DNA of 64,000 bases from Acidobacteriota bacterium (GTDB taxonomy: Bacteria; Acidobacteriota; Terriglobia; Acidiferrales; UBA7541): assembly GCA_013289955.1 (NCBI GenBank), contig JABCYZ010000011.1, positions 62,001 through 126,000 on the forward strand, given 5' to 3'. Below are positions 28,986 through 38,241 of this stretch, piece after piece (position 1 is the stretch's first letter; every line of letters starts with the position of its first letter). The notes under the pieces were generated by a model that did not search any database, was not told where the DNA came from, and saw only the letters and a program-made list of their open reading frames with translations. The translations under genes were made by a program, and so were the position numbers.

Positions 28986-31900
28986 TCAGAACTGCAATTT
29001 CAGGGCGAATTGAATGACACGAGGGCCGCCCACCGTGGCAGCATACTCGCCGAAAGCAGGATTCCCGATGTCCGTGTTGGTAATCGCAAAATTCGGATGA
29101 TTGAAGATGTTAAAGAACTCGGACCGGAAGGTCAGGTTCAGTTTTTCGGTCAGCGGTATTCTCTTCGAGACGAACCAGTCCCAATCCTGCTGCCAGGGGC
29201 CGCGAACCTGCGGGATATTGCGGCCGAGGTTTCCTAGAAGCGTGCAGGGATTTGCCACTGAGCAGTCTGCGCCGACGGTAAATGTTTGATTTCCGGGTCC
29301 ACCAAAGATATTGAGGCCGGAAACCGTTGTTGGACCGGTGATGAGAGGCGTTGTGCCGAGGATGCCGGTATTGAAGACGCTCGTACTGGTAAAGTTTTCA
29401 GGGCGCCCGCTCTTCATCAGATCGTTGAGGTTTCCGATGACCTCGGGGAAGGTGCCACCCGGCGGCAGGCCCAGAAGATTCTGGGCACAATCAGAACAGG
29501 TGAAGGTGACTGGCAAGCCAGACTGAAGCGTGGTCAGGCCGCCCATGGACCAATTGCCAAGTACGTGGCGCAGAAAGCCTGATCGAGGGCCGGGGATATT
29601 GTAGGTATAAGTCACCTGGAGGCGGTGAGTCCTGTCAAAGTCTGAAAGGCCGCGAGCGCCCCGCAGATCCAGTTGATTTCCGGTGGTCGCGCCCAGGTCC
29701 TGTTCGCCAGCGAGGTTACCTGACTGATTGTCGATGGATTTAGAGAAGGTATAGGCACCCTGGAAAAACAGATTTCCCATTTGGCGCTTCAGTGTGAAGA
29801 CGAATGCGTTGTAACTCGAATGACCGTTCTCCGTTACGGTGTTAAGGCCCTGAGGAGAAAATCCAAGGATGCCTACACGCGCATCGGTATTTGCCAGAGT
29901 GTTGTCGGTAATGACGGTTTGTGGAACACCGTTCAAACCGCCGACGGTGATGGGATTCGCCGTATTGGCCAGAAGCGCTTGATTGAGTTGCTGGCCATCG
30001 AGGAGATGAACGCCCTCCGAGCCGATATAGCCGGTCTCGATGCTGAAGTGCCAAGGAAGGTCGCGTTGAATGGTGAAGTTCCAGTTACCGGTGTAGGGTG
30101 TCACCATAGTGCGAACAAAAGGATTTAGGGTCAAAAGATTGTTGTTAAACGTGGGATTTCCCCCGGCATCGAATCCCGTGAAAGCCGCCGGCGTAGGAAA
30201 CTGGGGAAACTGGCTGGCGGTAGGGAGATTTGGAAAGGGATTGGAGAGGGGCGTCCCGGGGAAAGCGACGTTGGACAACTGGAAAAAGGGCGAGGCGGTG
30301 ATCAGCTGGAGCAGGGTTTGATTGGAAATGCGAATGTAGTACAAGCCGTAGCCCGCGCGTATCGCCGTCTTGCCATTGCCAAATGGATCCCAGGCCAAAC
30401 CAACGCGGGGTGAGAAATTGTGCGGACTGCTGCTGAACAACGTCGAGTTGCTCACGCCCGGGGTGCCCTGGATAGTGCCAAAGCTCGCACCAGCCGGCAA
30501 AACAAATCCCTGCAGCAATCCGTCTCCGCCATTCTCTTTCGCTGCGGTGGTCAGAAGAGAGGGATCAAAATTTCCAAGGCGGTCCTTGACGTCGGTCGAG
30601 GGGCCCATATAGTCATAGCGAACGCCGAGATTCAGCGTGAGGCGTTTGAAGACCTTCCAATCATCCTGGAAGTACGCCGAAGCATCCCGGGCGCGAAAAG
30701 CGCGGTCCGTTATCCCGGTACCGACAAAGGCTACCTCTAGATTCCCTTCCAGAAAATTCGGCGTGGACGTGAATTCGACAAACCCACGCGAGGCGAAATT
30801 GTTGAAGAGATTAATCTGATAACGGCGCATCTCGCCGCCAAACCGGAACGAATGCTTTCCGTGGGTCCATGACAATGTATCCGCGAGATGAAAGGTATTG
30901 GCAGTCTCGGCTTGATCATTGTTGGTGGAGATGCCGCCGAATTCCTCGCCGAAGTCATCCGTAAAAAAGAGGGGGATGTCAGAGAACTGCGCGCTGTTGA
31001 ACCTGGTCATGCCTATCGAAGACAAAGTTGCGGGAACTTTGGGGACATCCGCGAATGCGATGCGGTTGTAGCCAAAACGAGCTTCGTTCACCAGGGTCGG
31101 CGAGATGGTGTACGTCCAGGAAATCGACGCCAAGCGGTTGTCGAGAGGGTTGGATTGTCCGCTGCCGAATCCACCTGCATCCTCACCGCCCAATGGATCG
31201 TTCAAGGAGGAGTTATCCCAGAAGAAGCGTTCCGAAATCTTGTGCTTTGTTCCAATGATGCGGTCCACGTTGATATCGAACTTGTCTTCGTTGAACGCCA
31301 GTGGCTCAGAAACGGTGAACAATCCGAAAGTGCAGGCCGCTCCGACGCAACCTGGGGCAGGCTTTGCCGAAGGCACGAGAAACCCACCGAACGGCCCGGG
31401 AGCATTGAGAAGCGCCAGTGCTGTCGGGTCGACACTGGGGATCCCGAATTCCTGTTCGATATTCGTTGCCGTGCGCTGCGTGGGATAAACGGGTATGTCC
31501 GCAGAGATCGCGCTGGCGACGCCGTTGATCTGCCGCGTACCTTGATAGGAGCCAAAGAAAAAGGTGTCTTTGAGTTTTGGCACGGGCCCGCCAAAGTTTC
31601 CGCCAAACTGGTTCTGTTTTAGTTCCGGGCGCGGGGAACCACTCGCATTGAAGAAGTACAAGTTCGCATTCAGATCGTCATTGCGAAAGAACTCGTAAGC
31701 CTCGCCGTGGTAGATGTTGGAGCCGCCGCGCGTGAGAACGTCGATGTTACCGCCGGAGGTCTTGCCCTGCGACGCGTCATAGAGACTGGTCTGAACGCGG
31801 AATTCTTCGAGGCTGTCCTGCGAAGGCACGGGCACGGCTTTGAAGTTGTTGCTTCCGAGGTCGTTGGCGTCGATGCCGTCGATCACGAGATTGTTAGCGG

Positions 31901-32483
31901 TGCCGCGCTGGCCGGCGACAAAGACGAATGCGTCGCCATGCCCGGCGACGGTGGGGTCGGGCAGAGACGAGGACGTGCCTGCGTTGAGGGCAAGCAGAAA
32001 CTGGAAATTGCCAGTGGCCAGGGGTAGTTCACGCAGAACGCCGCCCCCTAATACGTTGCCAAGCGTGGCATTGCTGGTGTCGACGGTTTGCACGGCATCG
32101 CCAGCAACGACCACCTCGGAGGAAACCTCACCGAGTTCCATGACGACGCTGATGTTCGTGACCTCGGTGACGTGGACGGCAACATCGTGAAGAACGCTTC
32201 GCCGGAAGTTGGGGCTCTCGACGGTGACGTCATAAACGCCTGGATCGAGGAGTGGAAACACAACGCTGCCGTCGGGGCTGCTCTCCTTGCTCTGCGCGGT
32301 CCCGGTTTTTGAAGTGATGGAAACCTTGGCGGCGGCGATCGTACCGCCCTGAGGATCAGTCAGCGCGATGCGGATGGCCCCTTTCTCGGAAGTGATCTGA
32401 GCGGAGAGGGATGGCGCAAAGAAGAAGAACAAACCGATGCAAAACAAACTAAAAAAGCTTAGCACGCTGCCACGTGAAGCCAT
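28986..32483 (-). CDS. Oar-like TonB-dependent receptor with carboxypeptidase-regulatory domain
   Basis: Second outer-membrane receptor of the acidobacterial Oar class, 1165 residues from the ATG at 32483 (GGGGGA about 6 bases upstream; an in-frame start 33 bases earlier is less likely). Order of parts: signal peptide (1-29, F-F-F-F-A-P-S-L-S-A-Q), a CarboxypepD_reg domain (about 35-115), a plug region (about 120-270), and a barrel ending F-A-L-K-L-Q-F, a typical terminal Phe. It shares the layout N-L-Y-F-x-N with the receptor at 3998-7621, so the two are paralogues. It is followed by a strong terminator, so it is transcribed alone. Confidence 0.92.
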   Translation of the reverse strand: MASRGSVLSFFSLFCIGLFFFFAPSLSAQITSEKGAIRIALTDPQGGTIAAAKVSITSKTGTAQSKESSPDGSVVFPLLDPGVYDVTVESPNFRRSVLHDVAVHVTEVTNISVVMELGEVSSEVVVAGDAVQTVDTSNATLGNVLGGGVLRELPLATGNFQFLLALNAGTSSSLPDPTVAGHGDAFVFVAGQRGTANNLVIDGIDANDLGSNNFKAVPVPSQDSLEEFRVQTSLYDASQGKTSGGNIDVLTRGGSNIYHGEAYEFFRNDDLNANLYFFNASGSPRPELKQNQFGGNFGGPVPKLKDTFFFGSYQGTRQINGVASAISADIPVYPTQRTATNIEQEFGIPSVDPTALALLNAPGPFGGFLVPSAKPAPGCVGAACTFGLFTVSEPLAFNEDKFDINVDRIIGTKHKISERFFWDNSSLNDPLGGEDAGGFGSGQSNPLDNRLASISWTYTISPTLVNEARFGYNRIAFADVPKVPATLSSIGMTRFNSAQFSDIPLFFTDDFGEEFGGISTNNDQAETANTFHLADTLSWTHGKHSFRFGGEMRRYQINLFNNFASRGFVEFTSTPNFLEGNLEVAFVGTGITDRAFRARDASAYFQDDWKVFKRLTLNLGVRYDYMGPSTDVKDRLGNFDPSLLTTAAKENGGDGLLQGFVLPAGASFGTIQGTPGVSNSTLFSSSPHNFSPRVGLAWDPFGNGKTAIRAGYGLYYIRISNQTLLQLITASPFFQLSNVAFPGTPLSNPFPNLPTASQFPQFPTPAAFTGFDAGGNPTFNNNLLTLNPFVRTMVTPYTGNWNFTIQRDLPWHFSIETGYIGSEGVHLLDGQQLNQALLANTANPITVGGLNGVPQTVITDNTLANTDARVGILGFSPQGLNTVTENGHSSYNAFVFTLKRQMGNLFFQGAYTFSKSIDNQSGNLAGEQDLGATTGNQLDLRGARGLSDFDRTHRLQVTYTYNIPGPRSGFLRHVLGNWSMGGLTTLQSGLPVTFTCSDCAQNLLGLPPGGTFPEVIGNLNDLMKSGRPENFTSTSVFNTGILGTTPLITGPTTVSGLNIFGGPGNQTFTVGADCSVANPCTLLGNLGRNIPQVRGPWQQDWDWFVSKRIPLTEKLNLTFRSEFFNIFNHPNFAITNTDIGNPAFGEYAATVGGPRVIQFALKLQF

Positions 32484-32983
32484 GTATTTCCCCCAGTGAC
32501 GAAGATTGGGCACCAATTGCGGTAGTGTCCCTGCGGGGATGCGAAGCTCAGAAGAGCCGTCGAGGCTCGCGGGAGCCTATCGCATCCACCAGACGCACTT
32601 CGGGTGCAAGCAGAGCACCAAAAGAGCTATAGAAAGGTAGGGATTGGCTAAGGCCTTGTTTTCTTAGCGTTATGTCGGGCCGGTGGGAAGAGTTTGAATA
32701 ACTTAATCTAAATTTATACGCATACCCATATTAAAAATGAGGCTCGTCTTCCGTTTCCTATTGTAAGCCCCAGGATTCTTGCGGGGTTACTCTTATTGGA
32801 AGCTTTTAACTGTTCCGTGACGCGGCCTGAGTGGTGGGTCGCGAATCCCGTCGGCTTGAGACTCAGTGTCGATGGCGCCTGGTGGTTGCGCAGAAGTCAG
32901 CGTGAGGAAAGGAATGCGCGGTTCGAGACGCGGAGGAAGCGTAGCGGCTCATGGCGAGCGGCCTCGCTCCGTCTCAAATTTTT
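32484..32983. other. upstream region of the second receptor and trailer of the aminotransferase gene
   Basis: No gene seen. An A+T-rich stretch at about 32695-32745 contrasts with the GC-rich surroundings and probably contains the receptor promoter (TATAAA-like on the minus strand), but no good -35 could be matched. Confidence 0.45.
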
Positions 32984-34114
32984 TTATGCGGTGGGGATGA
33001 GATCCCAAACGCGCCAGAATTCTTTCATTTCAGGGGGCGTGCCGAAGGAGACGCGGACGTAGGAGTTCATGGAGGGAAAGAGGCGGGCGATTTGGATGTT
33101 GTTTTTTTTGAAGTGTTCGATGACTTCGACGGCGGGGCGCCCGGTTTTGAACATGGCGAAATTCGTGTAGGAAGGGATTCCCTCGACTTTCCGGGATTTT
33201 GCTTGATTAAAGAATTCCTGACGATCTTCAGCGTTGCGCTTTTCGCTCATCTGGACATATTCGATGTCGTCGTAGGCTACCAGAGCGGCACGGGCGCCGA
33301 CGGCGTTGAGGCCTTCAGGAAGACGGCGGGCGGAGAGAGATTGGATTTTTTCGGGAGCACCAACGGCATAACCGACGCGGATTCCTGCCAGGCCAAAAAC
33401 TTTCGAAAAGGTACGCGCGACGATAACGCGGTCGTCGTTCATCGGTTTTTCGATGAAAGACGTGTAATCGGGTGTTGTGCCGACGAAGTGATGGTAGGCC
33501 TCGTCGATGAGGACGGTTGTGGAGGGCGGAAGCTTGCGGATGAATTCTTCGAGCTCCTTGCGAGGGGTAAGGCTTGCCGTAGGGTTGTTTGGGTTACAGA
33601 TATAGACCAAAGCCGTTGAGGCGTCGGCGCGTGCAAGCATGCCCGGCAGATCGTGAGAGTAATTTTTGTCGAGAGAAATCTCGACGACTTGCGCTCCCAG
33701 AGCTTTGGCGCAGCGCCCGATGGATTCAAACGTAGGCACAGCGGTGATGAGGGTCTTGCCCGGAGCGAGAAAAGCGGAAGCAGTGATGCTGAGAATTTCT
33801 CCGGAGCCGCAGCCGAGGACCAGTTGCTCCGGCCTGATGGAATGAGATTGGGCAATTCTTCCGTGAAGGGCGCTTACCGCCGGGTCTGGATAGCGATTCG
33901 CAAATTGCAGAGAATCCTGCATGGAGGCGATTACCTTTTGCGAAGGGCCGTAGGCGTTTTCATTGCGGCTCAGAATAATCGGGCCCCCGGGGCCGCTGGC
34001 GCGCGGTGAAGGCACGAGTTCACTGAAGGCGAGATCGGCGAGTGGGGGGAGGGCGGCGGCAACCGCTGTACCGGCCGCAACATTGCGGAAGAGATTTCGT
34101 CGCGTGATAGGCAC
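32984..34114 (-). CDS. Tat-exported PLP-dependent aminotransferase, HisC-like
   Basis: Fold-type I aminotransferase related to histidinol-phosphate aminotransferase, 376 residues. It begins with a Tat signal, T-R-R-N-L-F-R followed by a hydrophobic Ala-rich stretch (about 12-30). PLP residues are in place: N176 (N-P-N-N-P-T), D204 and Y207 (I-D-E-A-Y), and Lys238 in T-F-S-K-V-F-G-L-A-G. The start is GTG with GAGG a few bases upstream. A PLP enzyme exported folded with cofactor through Tat is unusual, and the periplasmic substrate is unknown. A promoter-like pair lies 32 bp upstream. Confidence 0.88.
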   Translation of the reverse strand: MPITRRNLFRNVAAGTAVAAALPPLADLAFSELVPSPRASGPGGPIILSRNENAYGPSQKVIASMQDSLQFANRYPDPAVSALHGRIAQSHSIRPEQLVLGCGSGEILSITASAFLAPGKTLITAVPTFESIGRCAKALGAQVVEISLDKNYSHDLPGMLARADASTALVYICNPNNPTASLTPRKELEEFIRKLPPSTTVLIDEAYHHFVGTTPDYTSFIEKPMNDDRVIVARTFSKVFGLAGIRVGYAVGAPEKIQSLSARRLPEGLNAVGARAALVAYDDIEYVQMSEKRNAEDRQEFFNQAKSRKVEGIPSYTNFAMFKTGRPAVEVIEHFKKNNIQIARLFPSMNSYVRVSFGTPPEMKEFWRVWDLIPTA

Positions 34115-34145
34115 GGGATCCTCGCAGTTCGTTTGTCGTCTGAAG

Positions 34146-34175
34146 TTGATAGCAGAGAAAGGCGTGCGAGGTCAA
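34146..34175 (-). promoter_or_regulatory. sigma-70-like promoter of the aminotransferase gene
   Basis: On the minus strand TTGACC (34175-34170), an 18-base spacer, and TATCAA (34151-34146). The -35 matches five of six bases and the -10 four. The start codon (34114) is about 30 bases downstream. Confidence 0.4.
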
Positions 34176-34233
34176 TCAAGCACTGTTCTTCTCGATTTGC
34201 GGACTCGGCGGAATTCCGGCAGAAGAAGATCCC

Positions 34234-34668
34234 TCATCGCACGGGAACGGCGCTGCGTTGCGCTTGGTGAAGTTGGCCGCCGATCCAGGCGGTTGGCAGG
34301 GCGAGGGCAACGAGTGCGACCGGATACCAGTGCGGCCCGAATGCGGGGCCTTTGTTCCAAGTCACCGCGGCGCCCAGGAGGCTTACGGCAAACCCCACGA
34401 AGCCGACAATCATGGCATGCAGCATGGGGTGATGGGGAGCGAGGCGTGCCGCGATGTAGCTGCCGAGGACGCCATAGATGGTGCGATAGATCGTTGCAAG
34501 CAGAAGGGCATGATCGTACCCGACCATGGATGCTCCCCAGGGAGGAAAAACATGAGCGGCATGAAGCACCAGGTCCGTGCCGATGGAAAGAAGGATCCCT
34601 AGGAACATGCCGGCGAGTAAGGCGACGATGCTTCGGCCGATGCGGGGCCGAGATTGTGGCTCGTTCAC
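34234..34668 (-). CDS. four-helix membrane protein coupled to an ArsR gene
   Basis: 144 residues from a GTG at 34668, which overlaps the stop codon of the ArsR gene as GTGA; GGAGG lies about 8 bases before it. Four hydrophobic helices are near 12-36, 56-78, 84-106 and 112-134. I recognise no named family, though similar proteins occur beside ArsR regulators in soil bacteria. The translational coupling implies that it is the target or partner of the regulator. Confidence 0.75.
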   Translation of the reverse strand: MNEPQSRPRIGRSIVALLAGMFLGILLSIGTDLVLHAAHVFPPWGASMVGYDHALLLATIYRTIYGVLGSYIAARLAPHHPMLHAMIVGFVGFAVSLLGAAVTWNKGPAFGPHWYPVALVALALPTAWIGGQLHQAQRSAVPVR

Positions 34669-34970
34669 GAATTCTTGCCCTCCTTCGCTGCCTCCGAAAG
34701 GCGGCGGTATTTCTCGAGCCACTCCGTAGCTTCGGCAAAGGGCCTGGTTTCGAGGCGGCGAGGGCGGCGCTGGGCGCGACGGCTGCGCGAGACAAGGCCA
34801 GCGCGCTCGAGGACTTTGAGGTGCTTGGAGATGGCGGGCTGGGTCATTTCAAACGGCTCAGCCAGCTCGTTGACGGAAGCGTCGCCGGCGGCGAGGCGGG
34901 CGAGGATGGCGCGACGTGTGGGATCAGCGAGGGCGGCGAAGGTGGCGTCAAGGCGGTCGGAGGAGGTCAT
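34665..34970 (-). CDS. ArsR-family transcriptional regulator
   Basis: Winged-helix repressor of 101 residues: A-L-A-D-P-T-R-R-A-I-L (about 13-23), then the recognition helix region M-T-Q-P-A-I-S-K-H-L-K-V-L (about 42-54). It has no Cys, so it lacks the classic metal-sensing motif and belongs to the non-metal branch that usually controls an adjacent gene. AAGGGG before the ATG is the ribosome site. A consensus-like promoter and an overlapping dyad lie just upstream, suggesting autoregulation. It is cotranscribed with the membrane protein gene. Confidence 0.88.
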   Translation of the reverse strand: MTSSDRLDATFAALADPTRRAILARLAAGDASVNELAEPFEMTQPAISKHLKVLERAGLVSRSRRAQRRPRRLETRPFAEATEWLEKYRRLSEAAKEGKNS

Positions 34971-34991
34971 TGCATAACCCCTTAGTTCTAC

Positions 34992-35029
34992 AACCGTTTA
35001 GTTATATACAATGCGGAAGAAAGTGTCAA
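34992..35029 (-). promoter_or_regulatory. promoter and overlapping operator of the ArsR gene
   Basis: On the minus strand TTGACA (35029-35024), a 17-base spacer and TATAAC (35006-35001). The imperfect dyad AACTAAACGGTT (35003-34992) covers the end of the -10 and the likely transcription start. It resembles the AAC..GTT operators of related ArsR proteins, so repression by the downstream product is likely. Confidence 0.65.
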
Positions 35030-35091
35030 GCCCCAGAGGGCTCCTACCGGGACTGCTCCTGGCTGGCAGATGTAGCAGAAAGGTGAAATGT

Positions 35092-35328
35092 TTACTTCGG
35101 TAGTGAGGCCGCAGAGGTTATTGGCGGGGTCCTGAGTGTCGGGAAACCAGCCTTCACAGACTTGCCAGAATGCGATTTAAGGGCGGCGGAACGGCGGAAG
35201 AACCGACAATCACAGACGTGGCACCGAAATGGCCGGACCGACAGTTTGGCCAAGAATGCCTCTAAAAAACCCCGGGTTTTGGATCTACGGATTCGCTCGC
35301 TCTGACACCACGGACACCGGAACGCCAT
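35092..35328 (-). CDS. small zinc-ribbon protein
   Basis: 78 residues from the ATG at 35328 (GGGGAG about 7 bases upstream). Two C-x2-C pairs, C-P-W-C (5-8) and C-H-V-C (about 35-38), separated by a basic linker with R-R-S-K-T-R, suggest one zinc ribbon. The C-terminal third is Ser/Thr/Pro-rich. I do not recognise a named family. The zinc ribbon and basic charge suggest a nucleic-acid or protein-binding role. Confidence 0.6.
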   Translation of the reverse strand: MAFRCPWCQSERIRRSKTRGFLEAFLAKLSVRPFRCHVCDCRFFRRSAALKSHSGKSVKAGFPTLRTPPITSAASLPK

Positions 35329-35688
35329 GACAGATCTCCCCAGAGTGGATGATTGGATGCGAGGAAAGCAGAGAGCCGTCCCAGCCCGGGCTCCCCGATC
35401 TCTCGAAGAGTCTCGTCTCTCTGCAGTCCTCGCACATCCACAATCGCGGATAAGGGATTTCCTGTCTATCCCATAAATCCTGTAGAAGGAGTGTGGATTT
35501 GGTTGAGTAGGGTACGTACTAGGAACACGGCCGTCGGACGTTGACCCCGAGCGACAGGAAGTTAACGTGGCTGAAGGGCAGCGCCGCCGCCTAAGCAGCG
35601 GTATTTGCATTGGAAAACCGCGAAGACACCCGCCGGCACGCCCAAAATACAGAGATGTGCCCGGAGGTTCGCAGTATGTGCGCTTCCC
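35329..35688. other. gap between zinc-ribbon and response regulator genes
   Basis: 360 bp with no gene that I can support. A short imperfect dyad (GGATTT, 14 bases, AAATCC) is visible at about 35455-35480. The promoter of the zinc-ribbon gene must lie here but is not obvious. Confidence 0.4.
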
Positions 35689-36354
35689 CTAGGTCTGGTC
35701 GATCAGGCGGTGGTGAATCGCGTAGAGAGCAAGTTCCAGGCGGTCGGAGACGCCAAGTTTATCGAAGATGTTGTGCAGGTGATTCTTTACGGTTTGCTCG
35801 CTGATGAAAAGTTTTTCGCCGATTTCTTTGTTGCGGAATCCTTGGGCGACGAGCTGGACGATTTCTTTTTCGCGGTCGCTGAGGAGCGGCTTTTCGCGGC
35901 GCGGGCCGGACTCGGAAGATTTCGAGAAGGCTTTCATGACTTCGGCCGTCATGCGGTTATCGAGCCAAATTTCGCCAGCGTGAACGCGGTGAATGCTCTT
36001 CACCAAAAGATCGGTGGCGGACTGCTTGAGAACCACGCCGCGAGCGCCGAGGCGCATGGCGCGGACTACATCGCGATCATCTTCGGCGGCGGTGAGAACG
36101 ATGACGCGCGTGGGGAGCGTATCGAAATTGACTTCTTCGAGGACGGCGAGGCCGTCTTTATCGGGCATGCGGAGATCGAGCAGGAGAATTTCGGGTTTGA
36201 GTTTGGCGAGAAGCTTAATGCATTCCGCGCCGTTCTGAGCTTCGCCGACAATGGTGATGTCTTCGTCGGAATCGAGGAGCTTGCGAAGGCCGTCGCGAAA
36301 GATCGCGTGGTCGTCCGCTAGTAGGACGCGAATTTGCTGTTTAGTTTTGGCCAT
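35689..36354 (-). CDS. NarL/FixJ-type response regulator
   Basis: Two-component response regulator, 221 residues. The receiver domain has the acidic pair D-D (14-15), the phosphoacceptor D60 in L-L-L-D-L-R-M-P, and the K/T switch region L-T-A-A-E. The C-terminal LuxR-type helix-turn-helix (about 150-212) has L-S-D-R-E-K-E-I-V and V-K-N-H-L-H-N-I-F. It starts 1 bp after the stop of the kinase gene upstream, so the pair is cotranscribed. Target genes cannot be inferred from position. Confidence 0.92.
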   Translation of the reverse strand: MAKTKQQIRVLLADDHAIFRDGLRKLLDSDEDITIVGEAQNGAECIKLLAKLKPEILLLDLRMPDKDGLAVLEEVNFDTLPTRVIVLTAAEDDRDVVRAMRLGARGVVLKQSATDLLVKSIHRVHAGEIWLDNRMTAEVMKAFSKSSESGPRREKPLLSDREKEIVQLVAQGFRNKEIGEKLFISEQTVKNHLHNIFDKLGVSDRLELALYAIHHRLIDQT

Positions 36355-36355
36355 G

Positions 36356-38026
36356 TCAACCGAGCGGGACTTCGATTATTAGTCGCGCTCCATGGCCAGG
36401 GTTCGACTCAACGGTCAAAACGCCTCCCACAGTACGCGTACGCTCCTTGATGGAAATGGGACCCAGTCGCAGGCGGTCGAGCTCATCCCCAGTGAACCGG
36501 CCGGCGAAACTGAAACCCTCGCCGTTGTCGTCAACTACCAAAACGATGCGACTGTCGTCCTGCGACAGTTTTACCACGACATGGGAAGCCTTCGCATGCT
36601 TTTTTATGTTGTTGAGTGCTTCACGGTAAATCTGGAAAATCTCGCGGCAGACGCGGTCAGGAGCGTGGAGGTCGGCGGATTCGATCATGACGTCGAGGGC
36701 CAGGGCGGATTCGTTGCGGTAGCGCTCGGCGAAACCCTGCATCAGATCGACGAGATCGGCGCTTTGAACGCGGAGGGGGCGTAGGTCGGTGACCATTCGG
36801 CGGAGCTCGGCGGACTCGTTTTTGACGGTGTGCTGGAGATTGCCAAGGCTGGCTTCGGCCTGGTCAGGGGCGGCCGCGACCTTGCGGCGGAGGACGTCAA
36901 GCTGGATCTCGATGCTGAGGAGGGTTTGAAGAATGCCGTCGTGCAGGTCGCGAGAAATACGGCTGCGTTCGCCTTCGATGGCGCGGGCGCGGAGATGGCG
37001 GAGAAGGAAGATGTTTTCAAGTGAGGGGCCGATGTGGCGGGAGATGCGCTCGAGCCAGGCCAGGTCGGGGCGCTCGAAGAGTTTGCGGCCGTTGATCAGG
37101 AATAGACGGCCTGCGGGCTGCCCCATCTGGTCGAAAGCCACGGATAACATGGAGCGGAGATGGAGCTCCTGCTGGGTGGGGCCCGGAAGCCGCGGGAGAG
37201 TGGCTAGGCGGCGGCCATCGCGGCGATCCCATCCAAAGCCGCTGCCGGCGCCTTCGAGGCTGTTCCAGCATATAGTGGCGTCCATATCATCGAGAAGGAA
37301 GCCGTCGGCGCGGGCCAGAGAGTAGCTTTCCGGGATCAGCCGTTCGCTCTGGCCGGCCTTGAGGCGCCAGAGGTAGATGCGTTCGAGATCGGTATCTCGG
37401 TAGGCCAGAAGGGCGACCTCGACCTGGAAGGCGCGGGCCAATTCATCGAGCAGGAGGCGGAGGGATTCGGCCAGGCCTTGGTCGACCTGCAGAGTGGCGG
37501 TAATGCGGGAAAAGAAGTCGTTTTGCGAGGCGAAGTGGCGGCTGCGGTCGGCCAGGAAGGCCAGGGCGGCGCCGCCAGCGAATGTGCCGCCGAGCAGGCC
37601 CAGCCAGGCGATGACGCGCATCCAGCCGATTTCGCCTTTTACGGCAGTGAGGAGAACGAGAATGAGCGCGAGCGCGCCTGCGAGCGGGATGGCGGCGCGG
37701 AGTCCCCAGCGCATGCCCGCGACCCAGCAGATAAAAAGATAGGGAAACCAGACCGGGACAGAGAGCGGACTGATGTACATGAAAAAGCCGAGAGCCAGCA
37801 GATCGCAGGCAATGGGCAGATGCCAGGAGCGTTTGCGGAGGAAACGCTCGACCGGAATGGCGGCGAGAGAAAGTATTAGATAGGCGACGAGGAACGAAAT
37901 GGAGCGCTTGGCGGCTTGGGGATCGGGCTGTTCGAGCAACGCCAGAATGGAAAGCAAAACGACGATGGGGCGCGCGTAGACGATTTGCCGCTCAAGATGG
38001 CGGCGGTCCGTTTCATGGGGGCTCAT
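36356..38026 (-). CDS. membrane histidine kinase, HisKA_3 (NarX-like) type
   Basis: Sensor kinase partner of the adjacent response regulator. From the ATG at 38026 it has 556 residues: about five membrane helices (about 15-160), a GAF-like sensor domain (about 175-330), a HisKA_3 dimerisation domain with R-D-L-H-D-G (His near 360) and a HATPase_c domain with V-D-D-N-G-E-G-F and G-I/S-I-K-E-R-T. A longer upstream reading frame exists but has no good start. The signal is unknown. The gene is divergent from the ExbD-like gene. Confidence 0.9.
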   Translation of the reverse strand: MSPHETDRRHLERQIVYARPIVVLLSILALLEQPDPQAAKRSISFLVAYLILSLAAIPVERFLRKRSWHLPIACDLLALGFFMYISPLSVPVWFPYLFICWVAGMRWGLRAAIPLAGALALILVLLTAVKGEIGWMRVIAWLGLLGGTFAGGAALAFLADRSRHFASQNDFFSRITATLQVDQGLAESLRLLLDELARAFQVEVALLAYRDTDLERIYLWRLKAGQSERLIPESYSLARADGFLLDDMDATICWNSLEGAGSGFGWDRRDGRRLATLPRLPGPTQQELHLRSMLSVAFDQMGQPAGRLFLINGRKLFERPDLAWLERISRHIGPSLENIFLLRHLRARAIEGERSRISRDLHDGILQTLLSIEIQLDVLRRKVAAAPDQAEASLGNLQHTVKNESAELRRMVTDLRPLRVQSADLVDLMQGFAERYRNESALALDVMIESADLHAPDRVCREIFQIYREALNNIKKHAKASHVVVKLSQDDSRIVLVVDDNGEGFSFAGRFTGDELDRLRLGPISIKERTRTVGGVLTVESNPGHGARLIIEVPLG

Positions 38027-38241
38027 GCGCGGGGACGCGATTCCTCTCGAACAGTCTAGCAAGGCACAGAGATGGCGCGAGGGGGGCTTATGCGGGTTGC
38101 GACGATTTAGGCAACGCGACGGAATCTTCCCTCGCTGCCTGTCTGGACCTTGGCGACCGGGGAGCAGGGGCAGTTCCCCCACGGAACATACCCTAAGGGA
38201 ACAACTCCCTTTTCGAAGGTGTCTAACTACACTGAGAGGCA

